Below, piece by piece: positions 10,612-17,683 of a stretch of 64,000 bases of DNA (within the stretch, counting starts at the first letter, position 1; every line of letters starts with the position of its first letter). The notes beneath the pieces were generated by a model that worked only from the letters and a program-made list of their open reading frames with translations, had not been told where the DNA came from and searched no databases. This DNA is from Streptococcus pyogenes (lineage in GTDB: Bacteria; Bacillota; Bacilli; Lactobacillales; Streptococcaceae), in the NCBI RefSeq assembly GCF_002055535.1, contig NZ_LN831034.1, positions 1,850,863 through 1,914,862 on the forward strand, read 5' to 3'. A program made the position numbers and the translations under genes.

Positions 10612-10761
10612 ATGCGCGTAAATATTACACTTGAACATAAAGAATCTGGTGAACGCTTGTACCTTACTTCAAAAAACAAACGTAACACTCCAGACCGTCT
10701 TCAATTGAAAAAATACTCACCAAAATTACGTAAACACGTTACATTTACAGAGGTTAAGTAA
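10612..10761 (+). CDS. rpmG: Large ribosomal subunit protein bL33, zinc-free type
   Basis: A 49-residue protein, [21 protein letters not shown]...KHVTFTEVK. Its ribosome binding site is AGGGAG, and it lies 15 bases after rpmF. It lacks the two CxxC pairs of zinc-binding bL33. Its last codons (THR-PHE-THR-GLU-VAL-LYS-stop) recur at 14654-14674 with only synonymous changes, which marks the 3' end of this gene as the integration site of the element that follows. The gene product stays intact because the element supplied the same ending. Confidence 0.97.
10732..10761 (+). repeat. attL-like repeat: the 3' end of rpmG
   Basis: Ten codons ending rpmG (Lys-His-Val-Thr-Phe-Thr-Glu-Val-Lys-stop). It pairs with 14645-14674, which reads Lys-Tyr-Leu-Thr-Phe-Thr-Glu-Val-Lys-stop in the same orientation. 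Confidence 0.75.
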
Positions 10762-10855
10762 GGGGTTCACTACACGTCATTAGACGTCAAAACATTGATT
10801 TTAAGCGATTTTTGAATTTTTGAAGTTCATTACATTGTAATATAAATCAATAAGA

Positions 10856-10875
10856 ACTCTACCTTTTACTCTACC
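10856..10875 (+). repeat. Left pair of ACTCTACC repeats (possible integrase arm sites)
   Basis: ACTCTACC at 10856-10863 and 10868-10875, offset by 12 bases, about 95 bases inside the left end of the element. Confidence 0.6.
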
Positions 10876-10911
10876 TTTTTTAGATGAATATATCATTTGG
10901 ATATTGAAGTT

Positions 10912-10946
10912 AAGCCCTGTTATCATTTGGATGGCAGGGCTTTTTT
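10912..10946 (+). terminator. Terminator inside the left end of the element
   Basis: Stem AAGCCCTG / CAGGGCTT followed by TTTTTT. It insulates rpmFG from the cad genes. Confidence 0.85.
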
Positions 10947-10992
10947 ATATTTGGTACACTAACTTCTTATCTATATTTTGGTGTAGCTGAAA

Positions 10993-11043
10993 TTGACATC
11001 TACAAAGTTTAATGTTAAAATTCATTCAAAAATATATTTGAAT
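10993..11043 (+). promoter_or_regulatory. cad promoter and CadC operator
   Basis: Promoter TTGACA (10993), 17-base spacer, TAAAAT (11016). Immediately downstream is the palindrome ATTCAAA-six bases-TTTGAAT (11024-11043), very like the published cad operator of staphylococcal plasmid pI258 as I recall it. CadC bound here would block transcription; cadmium, lead or zinc would release it. Confidence 0.8.
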
Positions 11044-11053
11044 GAGGTGTTTT

Positions 11054-11668
11054 ATGATTCAAAATGTTGTTACTTCAATAATCCTGTATTCTGGGACAGC
11101 CGTAGACTTACTTATTATCCTAATGTTATTTTTTGCCAAAAGAAAAAGCAGAAAAGACATCATTAACATCTATTTAGGACAATTTCTAGGCTCTGTTAGT
11201 CTAATATTGCTAAGTTTGCTTTTTGCATTTGTCTTAGATTATATTCCTAGTAAAGAGATTTTAGGTTTGCTCGGTTTGATTCCAATTTTCCTAGGCCTCA
11301 AAGTTTTGCTTTTAGGAGATTCTGATGGAGAAGCTATTGCCAAAGAAGGTTTGAGCAAAGATAATAAAAACCTGATTTTTCTAGTCGCTATGATTACTTT
11401 TGCAAGTTGTGGTGCTGACAATATTGGTGTCTTTGTCCCATATTTTACTACCTTAAATTTAGCGAATTTGATAGTGGCTTTACTTACCTTTCTAGTCATG
11501 ATTTATCTCTTGGTTTTTTCTGCCCAAAAATTGGCACAAGTCCCTTCTGTTGGAGAAACTTTGGAAAAATATAGCAGATGGTTTATTGCCGTTGTTTATT
11601 TAGGATTGGGGATGTATATCCTGATTGAAAACAACAGCTTTGACATGCTATGGGCTGTGTTAGGCTAG
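11054..11668 (+). CDS. cadD: Cadmium resistance transporter CadD
   Basis: A 204-residue inner-membrane protein of the CadD family. It has about five to six hydrophobic helices (ILYSGTAVDLLIILMLFF; YLGQFLGSVSLILLSLLFAFVL; LGLLGLIPIFLGLKVLLL; and so on) and the conserved FASCGADNIGVFVPYF segment, whose cysteine and acidic residue probably contact metal. The start is ATG 11054, just after GAGGTG; an earlier in-frame ATG at 11042 lies within the operator. It exports or excludes cadmium and is the first gene of a two-gene operon with cadC. The whole unit lies within the rpmG-bounded element, so it is acquired cargo. Confidence 0.92.
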   Translation: MIQNVVTSIILYSGTAVDLLIILMLFFAKRKSRKDIINIYLGQFLGSVSLILLSLLFAFVLDYIPSKEILGLLGLIPIFLGLKVLLLGDSDGEAIAKEGLSKDNKNLIFLVAMITFASCGADNIGVFVPYFTTLNLANLIVALLTFLVMIYLLVFSAQKLAQVPSVGETLEKYSRWFIAVVYLGLGMYILIENNSFDMLWAVLG

Positions 11669-11679
11669 GAGAAAAAATT

Positions 11680-12018
11680 ATGAAAAAAGATAGTATCTGT
11701 CAAGTGGGTGTTATAAATCAACAAAATGTTACAACCGCAACGAACTACCTTGAAAAGGAAAAAGTCCAAAAATCACTTCGTATTTTATCAAAATTTACCG
11801 ATAATAAACAGATAAATATCATCTTTTATCTCCTTGCCGTCGAAGAACTCTGTGTCTGCGATATAGCCTGTTTATTAAATCTCAGTATGGCATCTGCCTC
11901 CCACCATCTTCGTAAACTAGCCAATCAAAACATCTTGGACACTAGAAGAGAGGGGAAAATTATATATTATTTTATAAAAGATGAGGAAATCAGAGATTTT
12001 TTTAATCAACTAGGATAA
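11680..12018 (+). CDS. cadC: Metal-responsive ArsR/SmtB-family repressor CadC
   Basis: A 112-residue winged-helix repressor with AGGAG before its ATG. Cys7, Cys58 and Cys60 (the latter two in ELCVCD) occupy the positions of the CadC cadmium/lead site, so it should sense metal, unlike the CadX-type co-regulators that lack these residues. The recognition helix is MASASHHLRKLANQNIL (about 70-86). It lies 11 bases after cadD and represses the operon from the 11024 operator. Confidence 0.92.
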   Translation: MKKDSICQVGVINQQNVTTATNYLEKEKVQKSLRILSKFTDNKQINIIFYLLAVEELCVCDIACLLNLSMASASHHLRKLANQNILDTRREGKIIYYFIKDEEIRDFFNQLG

Positions 12019-12068
12019 CAACTATTTTTACTACTTTCTACTTTTCCATGATTATAGGGGGATTATAT

Positions 12069-12992
12069 ATGAAATTTTTTGAAGAAAATTATTCACAAGA
12101 AATACCTACTCGTATCAAAAATTTAAGAAAAAAACACAATATTACACAAAGCGAACTAGGCAATGCAGGTCAAGTTAGTCAAGTTGAAAGTGGTAAGCGA
12201 CCAATTACGAGTTCGATGTTAGTTTATTTAAATGCTCTAACCGCTTCGAACTATACGTATATCGTTTTTGGAGAGTTAGATGAGTTTATTGAGAATCTGT
12301 TTCATTATTTTTTCAGTTCTATTTTATATAGAGATTTAGAGGCTGTAGATGAAAACCTATATTCTTTCATGAGTGATGATTTAATTTCAATCCAATCAAG
12401 TTGTCTAAGTATTGCCAAGACATTTGCAAATTTCAATATTCAAAGAAAAAGATTTATGATTTCTACTGAAACTGAAATGGATACTTTTCACAAGAAAGAT
12501 GACATTGACGTATGGGTTGGTGGAAAAAGTTATAACCCCGCTAGGAGTTTTAGGAATAATCCAATAAATGAATTAACTGTTATTGATTTTGAAGAAATGG
12601 CTGATATTCTTTTGTTGATGTTGAGAGATAATCTAATTAGGTCGTTTGAAATTAATGTCTGCAACACACTGTTCGAATTAGATAAAAATGGTGAACCGAC
12701 AACATTTAATCTAGATAAAATTGACTCAATAATCAATAAGTGGTGGTCTGAGAATGTCTCAACAGAGATAATACCCAACCTCATAAAAAAACTTAGAGAA
12801 AATCCCTTGTTTAATATCGGATTTATGGTAAATGATATATTAGAACGAATGTATAAAGAGGACATACCAAAGTCTTACCTTACTTCTGTTCCATTAGTTA
12901 TTTCCAAAAAAGCAAGGTCAACTTTATCGATTAAGTCAAACGGAAGTCAAAAAATAGATAAATCAAAATTTGCACAGATTTTGTCCCTTTAG
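12069..12992 (+). CDS. XRE-type helix-turn-helix protein with a large uncharacterised C-terminal region
   Basis: A 307-residue protein starting MKFFEENYSQEIPTRIKNLRKK, with GGGGGA eight bases before the chosen ATG. Residues about 13-60 form an XRE-like domain (IKNLRKKHNITQSELG ... QVSQVESGKRPI), but the segment between ELG and QVES is shorter than in typical XRE domains, as though several residues of the recognition helix were missing. Residues 70-300 are hydrophilic, lack cysteine-rich or enzymatic motifs, and match no family I recognise. The last 31 bases overlap the open frame of the broken FtsK gene, so the gene may itself end at a recombination junction. A role as element regulator is a guess. 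Confidence 0.7.
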   Translation: MKFFEENYSQEIPTRIKNLRKKHNITQSELGNAGQVSQVESGKRPITSSMLVYLNALTASNYTYIVFGELDEFIENLFHYFFSSILYRDLEAVDENLYSFMSDDLISIQSSCLSIAKTFANFNIQRKRFMISTETEMDTFHKKDDIDVWVGGKSYNPARSFRNNPINELTVIDFEEMADILLLMLRDNLIRSFEINVCNTLFELDKNGEPTTFNLDKIDSIINKWWSENVSTEIIPNLIKKLRENPLFNIGFMVNDILERMYKEDIPKSYLTSVPLVISKKARSTLSIKSNGSQKIDKSKFAQILSL

Positions 12993-13810
12993 AGACGGAT
13001 GACTTACACATTCAACGTGGATTATTCTTCCCTTGGAGAAAGGGGATTTCAGAACGCTTGGCGATTCCTGATTTAGATAAATTTTCATCTAACTTACAAC
13101 AGGGGAAAATTCCTGTCATAAAGCACTTCGAACTCAATTTAGATAAGGGGAGTCACTGGGCTATTGCTGGAAATTCAGGTTCTGGGAAACCGTACGCTCT
13201 CACTTACTTCTTGAGTGTCCTGAAACCTAAGTCCGGCCTAATTATCATTGACCCAAAATTCGATACCCCTAGCCAATGGGCAAGAGAAAATAAAATTGCC
13301 GTTATCCACCCAGTAGAAAACCATTCAAAATCTGATTTCGTTTCACAAGTCAATGAACAATTAAACCAGTGTGCAACTCTCATTCAGAAACGACAAGCTA
13401 TCTTGTATGATAATCCCAATCATCAATTTACCCATCTAACTATTGTTATTGATGAAGTCCTCGCTCTATCAGAGGGAGTCAATAAGAATATCAAAGAAGC
13501 TTTTTTCTCCCTACTATCACAAATTGCCTTGTTGGGACATGCTACTAAAATCCATCTATTCTTGGGAAGCCAGCGTTTTGACCATAACACTATTCCCATT
13601 TCAGTGAGGGAACAGCTAAACGTATTATTGCAAATTGGAAATATCAATCAGAAAACCACTCAATTCTTATTTCCAGACCTAGATCCAGAGGGAATTGTCA
13701 TTCCAACAGGACACGGAACAGGTATCATTCAAGTTGTCGATAATGAACACTCCTATCAAGTTCTACCCTTACTCTGTCCAACCTACTATACTAAGCGAGG
13801 TATCCTATGA
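12962..13810 (+). pseudogene. FtsK/TcpA-type conjugation ATPase, 5'-truncated and with altered Walker A
   Basis: The open frame runs from 12962 (after a stop at 12959) and reads IKICTDFVPLETDDLHIQRGLFFPWRKGISERLAIPDLDKF before the first possible start (TTG 13058). The region resembles the C-terminal half of FtsK/SpoIIIE-like coupling ATPases found in streptococcal integrative elements. Walker A is GNSGSGKP (residues 38-45 counted from the TTG): the Ser/Thr after the lysine is replaced by proline, which should abolish Mg-ATP binding. Walker B is intact (LTIVIDEV), as is the GHGTGIIQV region. The N-terminal membrane part is missing. The gene overlaps the next one by four bases (ATGA). Confidence 0.8.
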
Positions 13811-14409
13811 CCACTAAAACCTACTTCATGAGAAGCTTCAATCTCATATTATACTTACTGCTTATTGCTCCAATCTGCTATGTGTTCGGTTGGCTGTTCA
13901 ATCTTGTTTCAGTTCAATTATCTACCGTCACATTTGTCAATCTGGATACGGTTAAAAACGTTACTGATACCATTAGTTCTGTATGTTATGGATTCGCTCT
14001 TATTTCTTTACTTCTAGCCTTATTATCTGGATTAAAGATGATACAACGCTTGAATACAGATAGCCTTGGGAACTACTGCCAATCTATTTATCGCACCTTT
14101 CTATTAAGACACTTCCTTTTCCAGCGTGAACGAGTACAGAAGGTAAGCAACTTTGAACACCAGACCGTTACCACTATCAATCCAATCCATAACGGGTTTA
14201 ACCGAGCTGTACGTAAGTGTATCGTAGATATACGAAAAGATGCCATTACTGTATTTCTAAAAGTTCCTAGAGACCAACAGGGGCAAAAAATCCTAAAGGA
14301 TACGGGAGTACAACTGAAAGAAGAGATTGTCATCCAACACACAGACTATTATTTCTCTTCTCCTGTTCGAGTTCGTAACCAATTGTGGTTTATTGGTCAA
14401 AAGCGTTAA
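13807..14409 (+). CDS. Element-borne membrane protein of unknown function
   Basis: A 200-residue protein. Two hydrophobic segments (FNLILYLLLIAPICYVFGWLF, about 11-31; VCYGFALISLLLALLSGL, about 59-76) form a helical hairpin near the N-terminus, followed by a basic cytoplasmic domain (VRKCIVDIRKDAITVFLKVPRDQQGQKIL). Its start overlaps the FtsK-type stop as ATGA, the usual arrangement in conjugative modules, so I infer it is a partner of that ATPase. No catalytic motif is visible. It looks intact, although its partner is broken. Confidence 0.75.
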   Translation: MTTKTYFMRSFNLILYLLLIAPICYVFGWLFNLVSVQLSTVTFVNLDTVKNVTDTISSVCYGFALISLLLALLSGLKMIQRLNTDSLGNYCQSIYRTFLLRHFLFQRERVQKVSNFEHQTVTTINPIHNGFNRAVRKCIVDIRKDAITVFLKVPRDQQGQKILKDTGVQLKEEIVIQHTDYYFSSPVRVRNQLWFIGQKR

Positions 14410-14415
14410 TTCCTT

Positions 14416-14460
14416 GGGGCTGTGGCTTGCGTTAAGCAAAAGCCAGACAGCCCCTTTTTT
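14416..14460 (+). terminator. Terminator after the element's transfer genes
   Basis: Long hairpin GGGGCTGTGGCTT / AGCCAGACAGCCCC followed by TTTTTT. Confidence 0.9.
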
Positions 14461-14564
14461 ATATTCTTATCTATCATGACCTATTGGGGTTACTACGACA
14501 ACGAAAGTTAGAAGCTGTGGGTATTTATTTATCTTGAAAAGATTGCTGAACTAACGCAATAACT

Positions 14565-14584
14565 ACTCTACCATTCACTCTACC
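14565..14584 (+). repeat. Right pair of ACTCTACC repeats (possible integrase arm sites)
   Basis: ACTCTACC at 14565-14572 and 14577-14584, with the same 12-base offset as the left pair and in the same orientation, about 70 bases inside the right end. Confidence 0.6.
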
Positions 14585-14644
14585 TTTTATTAAGCAACTA
14601 TCAATAAATATTGATACAATAAGGTTTATAACAGCTAAAATAGA

Positions 14645-14674
14645 AAATACTTAACCTTTACAGAAGTAAAATAA
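14645..14674 (+). repeat. attR-like repeat: displaced original 3' end of rpmG
   Basis: Encodes KYLTFTEVK and a stop with no gene attached. It is followed 11 bases later by a strong terminator, exactly the arrangement expected directly behind an uninterrupted rpmG. Confidence 0.75.
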
Positions 14675-14684
14675 TTGAGATGAG

Positions 14685-14720
14685 AAAAGCCTATGAAATG
14701 AACGTTTCAAAGGCTTTTTT
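14685..14720 (+). terminator. Probable original rpmFG terminator, displaced by the element
   Basis: Stem AAAGCCTATGAAA / TTTCAAAGGCTTT with a T-run, 11 bases after the duplicated rpmG ending. It is now about 3.9 kb away from rpmG. Confidence 0.8.
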
Positions 14721-14725
14721 CGTGT

Positions 14726-15309
14726 TTAAAAAAACAAATGAAAAAACAAAATAGAGAGTAGGGTTATTAACACTGTCAGTCCTGTGTACGCAATAACAAT
14801 CCATGCTTTTTGATAAGGATATTTTGCTTTTTCTTTAATCTTATCAATCTGATCTAAGCTCTCACCCTTTGCTATAGCTTCAAGTTATCGGTAAGTCTGA
14901 ACATCATATGTCTTTTTAAATCGCTCAATTCTTAAGGCGATACGCATGATTATCAACCATAAGATAGCAACCGGACCATATCCCCACCAACCTAACCAAG
15001 ACATTATAGGATAAATACTGATAGCAATTAGGAGTGTCCCAAATAACATAATATGCGTATTCCTATCACATTGTTTAATCTCCTCATCCTTAATAATTAA
15101 AGTCATTTTTGGGATATCTTCTGCTATTAGTTGCTCTAAAGGAACCTGTAAGGACTTACTTAACATCAAAAGATTTTGCAGGTCTGGATAGCTTTTACCG
15201 TTTTCCCAGTTTGAGATAGTCTTCTTGAAACATACATCATTTCAGCAAGCTCTTCTTGTGACATCTGTAATTTTTTTCAATAATAAGATAACTGGTTTTT
15301 AAAGCCCAT
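14726..15309 (-). pseudogene. Broken XRE regulator with membrane tail
   Basis: From ATG 15309 (GGAG eight bases upstream) the frame reads MGFKNQLSYY, TGA, KKLQMSQEELAEMMYVS. A one-base deletion then breaks the frame; restored, it continues KTISNWENGKSYPDLQNLLMLSK and then LQVPLEQLIAED. Two hydrophobic helices follow (GTLLIAISIYPIMSWLGWWGYGPVAILWLII), then KTYDVQTYR, TAA, and LEAIAKGESLDQIDKIKEKAKYPY with a last membrane helix ending at 14726. So one gene of about 190 codons carries two nonsense codons and one frameshift. It lies just outside the rpmG element, on native chromosome. The family is XRE regulators fused to a membrane anchor; its targets are unknown. Confidence 0.75.
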
Positions 15310-15619
15310 AATAAATCTCCTTTTTAATAGCTACTATAATCCTTCTTCAATAAGTTTACTATCAAAAGTCTTTGACCTAAGCTTTTTTTCGTTTATCTTT
15401 TTAATAATTATCGTAAGGTTTACAGTCTTTGTAAATTTTATTTACAACTTTGACAATCAAACTTGACTTGATCACAAAGACATGGTGTTTAAGGAAAATA
15501 TCTTCAAAATTGAATGTATTATTTATTAGGAACAATTATTTTAGTAGGGATATGCAGCTTTGTGTCAGCAATTCTTTAAATTTATGATACAATAAAATCA
15601 TTCTTTTCAGGAGGCAACA
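15310..15619. other. Gene-free stretch before the DUF368 gene
   Basis: AT-rich, no coding frame. It should hold the popT promoter; the ribosome binding site AGGAGG at 15610 is clear, but I could not place the -35/-10 boxes securely. Confidence 0.5.
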
Positions 15620-16462
15620 ATGGTTTCATTTATTTCAAGAGTTTTTAAAGGCATGATTATTGCACTAGGTTTTATTTTACCTGGTGTATCCGGTGGTGTT
15701 CTCGCAGCCATTTTAGGAATCTATGAGCGAATGATTTCCTTTTTAGCTCATATGAGGGATAACTTTATTGAAAATGTCTTATTTTTCTTACCAGTAGGAA
15801 TTGGTGGTATTTTAGGTATTGCTCTCTTTTCTTTCCCCGTTGAGTTTTTGCTTAAGCACTATCAAGTTAGCGTCTTATGGGGATTTGCTGGCGCTATTGT
15901 CGGCACTATTCCTAGTCTGATTAAGGAGTCAACCAAGCAGTCTCAAAGAGACAAAGCTGACTGGCTATGGCTAGTCCTTACCTTTGTTATTTCAGGACTA
16001 GGTCTTTACTTCTTAAATGACTTAATCGGTACCTTACCAGCTAACTTTTTAACCTTTATTTTAGCAGGTGCCTTAATTGCTTTAGGAGTACTGGTCCCTG
16101 GACTAAGCCCGTCAAATCTCTTACTTATCTTAGGACTCTATGGTCCTATGTTAATAGGGTTCAAATCTTTGGATTTATTAGGGACTTTCTTACCTATTGC
16201 TATCGGAGGAGTCCTAGCCATCTTGGCTTTTTCTAAAAGTATGGATTATGCTTTACAGCACCATCATTCAAAAGTTTACCACTTTATCATTGGTATTGTA
16301 TTATCCAGCACGCTATTAATTCTTATTCCAAATAGTAGTAGTCCCGAATCCATTTCCTACAGTCATGCAGGTATCTTAACCTGGCTTATGGCCTTTGTGT
16401 TATTTGCTCTTGGTATTTGGCTCGGACTTTGGATGAGTCAATTAGAAGAAAAATACAAATAA
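15620..16462 (+). CDS. DUF368 membrane protein, polyprenyl-phosphate translocase (PopT type)
   Basis: A 280-residue polytopic membrane protein with about eight to nine helices and an internal repeat: GFILPGVSGGVLAAILGIYERMI near the N-terminus and GVLVPGLSPSNLLLILGLYGPML in the middle. This PGxSxxxxL pairing is the DUF368 signature. The family was shown to recycle undecaprenyl phosphate across the membrane for wall synthesis (PopT/UptA work, 2022, from memory). AGGAGG precedes the ATG. It is a single gene; its terminator (CCCCTTAGAT / ATCTGAGGGG plus T-run, 16515-16550) lies inside the 3' coding end of the converging Nudix gene. Confidence 0.9.
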   Translation: MVSFISRVFKGMIIALGFILPGVSGGVLAAILGIYERMISFLAHMRDNFIENVLFFLPVGIGGILGIALFSFPVEFLLKHYQVSVLWGFAGAIVGTIPSLIKESTKQSQRDKADWLWLVLTFVISGLGLYFLNDLIGTLPANFLTFILAGALIALGVLVPGLSPSNLLLILGLYGPMLIGFKSLDLLGTFLPIAIGGVLAILAFSKSMDYALQHHHSKVYHFIIGIVLSSTLLILIPNSSSPESISYSHAGILTWLMAFVLFALGIWLGLWMSQLEEKYK

Positions 16463-16508
16463 CCTTTACAGTTTGTTGACAAAAAGTTGACGCCAACAAA
16501 CTAGTGCT

Positions 16509-17150
16509 CTATCTCCCCTTAGATTTTTCAATATCTGAGGGGTTTTTCTTTGCAATTGATTCATCATTTAGAATATCGGTTAAACACTTAGTAAACTGGG
16601 CAGTCATTCCCCATATGGTTTCTTCTAGATTTTCATAAAACGGAATACTACGGTACTCTTGACTAAATTGGTAGTATTTCCCATTACGAATACGGTCAAA
16701 AGGAAAATCCGTTGTCTCAATAGGAGTGACTTCTAAACGATAATAGACAGGATCAGTGAAAAGTAGCTGACGTAAAGGTACTATAAAGACCTTGTCAACT
16801 TCTTCGTTAGGCTGTATGCTTTTCCAGTCATCAACGACTAATTGACCAACGAAACAATGAATAGTTCTAGAAGACTGTACTAAATAATCAATTTCACCCC
16901 ATAGCTGGATCTGGGACGCATCAACAGTCAATTCCTCAACTGTTTCTCGGATAGCAGCTTCTTGAAGTGTCTCCTGATTTTCTACTTGTCCCCCTGGGAA
17001 AGAAACTTCCCCCGGTTGTGAAATATGCTGACTTCTGACTTCATATAAGACATGCCAGTCATCATTGACAAGAATAAGAGGTAAAAATACGGCGTACCGC
17101 TTCTCCTCTCCTAGTGGTTTTGCCTGATACTGTTTTAATAAGTCCTTCAT
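16509..17150 (-). CDS. Nudix hydrolase, CoA-diphosphatase (NudL/YeaB) type
   Basis: A 213-residue Nudix enzyme. The Nudix box GGQVENQETLQEAAIRETVEEL (about residues 54-75) has all the metal-binding glutamates. Just before it is the segment RSQHISQPGEVSFPGG, matching the UPF0035 motif that distinguishes CoA pyrophosphatases. The expected reaction splits CoA into 4'-phosphopantetheine and 3',5'-ADP; the substrate is inferred from the motif only. It converges on popT, whose terminator it contains. Confidence 0.88.
   Translation of the reverse strand: MKDLLKQYQAKPLGEEKRYAVFLPLILVNDDWHVLYEVRSQHISQPGEVSFPGGQVENQETLQEAAIRETVEELTVDASQIQLWGEIDYLVQSSRTIHCFVGQLVVDDWKSIQPNEEVDKVFIVPLRQLLFTDPVYYRLEVTPIETTDFPFDRIRNGKYYQFSQEYRSIPFYENLEETIWGMTAQFTKCLTDILNDESIAKKNPSDIEKSKGR
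16515..16550 (+). terminator. popT terminator lying inside the Nudix coding sequence
   Basis: Stem CCCCTTAGAT / ATCTGAGGGG, then TTTTT. A second inverted repeat GTTTGTTG / CAACAAAC stands just before it (about 16472-16501). Confidence 0.75.
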
Positions 17151-17275
17151 AGTCTTCCCTAATTTCTCTTTCCGTTAATCTTATCTTCATCATAACCAAT
17201 CCTAGCTTTTTGGTCAACTTATTACTCCTAGTTAGTGATTTTTGATATATATGTTATTTTTTTATATATAAAATA

Positions 17276-17304
17276 TTGACATATCAAAAAACTAAGCTTA
17301 TACT
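17276..17304 (+). promoter_or_regulatory. Promoter of the padR operon within TATATA-rich palindromes
   Basis: TTGACA, 17 bases, TATACT. Repeated ATATATA blocks from 17244 to 17345 surround it; AT-rich dyads are what PadR-family repressors usually bind, so autoregulation is likely. Confidence 0.65.
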
Positions 17305-17356
17305 ATATATGTAAAATAATTATATATAAAATTTTTATATATGAAAGGAGCCTAAA

Positions 17357-17683
17357 ATGTATTTTCCAGTATCGGCTACCTTGATTGAATTTCTGATTTT
17401 AGCCATTGTCGAAAAAAATGATTCTTACGGTTACGATATTAGTCAAACCATTAAACTAGTGGCTAATATCAAAGAATCCACTCTCTATCCTATTCTTAAA
17501 AAATTGGAGAAAGCAGGTTTTTTGACAACTTATAGTCAAGAACATCAGGGACGAAAGCGTAAATATTATGCTGTCACTTCTTCGGGGAGAGCACAGCTGA
17601 TTTTTCTAAAAAAAGAATGGCAGAGCTATAAATTTGCCTTAGACGGGATTATTGAAGGGAGCTTAAGACATGACAAGGACTGA
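17357..17683 (+). CDS. PadR-family transcriptional regulator
   Basis: A 108-residue PadR winged helix: YGYDISQTIKLVANIKESTLYPILKKLEKAGFLTTYSQEHQGRKRKYYAVTSSGR contains the recognition helix (ESTLYPILKKLEKAG) and the wing (GRKRKYY). It belongs to the short PadR-s2 class, with only one C-terminal helix for dimerisation. GAAAGGAG precedes ATG. Its end overlaps the DUF1700 gene by 14 bases; together with the DUF4097 gene this is a known three-gene arrangement in Firmicutes responding to envelope stress. Confidence 0.93.
   Translation: MYFPVSATLIEFLILAIVEKNDSYGYDISQTIKLVANIKESTLYPILKKLEKAGFLTTYSQEHQGRKRKYYAVTSSGRAQLIFLKKEWQSYKFALDGIIEGSLRHDKD

Larger units (their letters stand above)
10741..14674. 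mobile_element. Remnant of an integrated element (ICE/IME type) inserted in the 3' end of rpmG
   Basis: Bounded on the left by the rpmG terminal codons (10741-10761) and on the right by a second copy of the same seven codons (14654-14674). The copies match at 17 of 21 bases, and all four differences are synonymous. Just inside each end lies a 12-base-spaced pair of ACTCTACC. The cargo is cadD-cadC, an XRE protein, a damaged FtsK-type ATPase and a membrane protein. No integrase, relaxase or replication gene remains, so it is a decayed, probably non-mobile derivative. I recall rpmG as a reported insertion target of streptococcal integrative elements; the boundaries themselves are read directly from sequence. 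Confidence 0.75.

Noticed and set aside
12069-14409. A toxin-antitoxin or defence module in the rpmG element
   Set aside because: The XRE protein has no paired small toxin, and its neighbours are a conjugation-type ATPase and membrane protein, so a transfer-module remnant explains it better.
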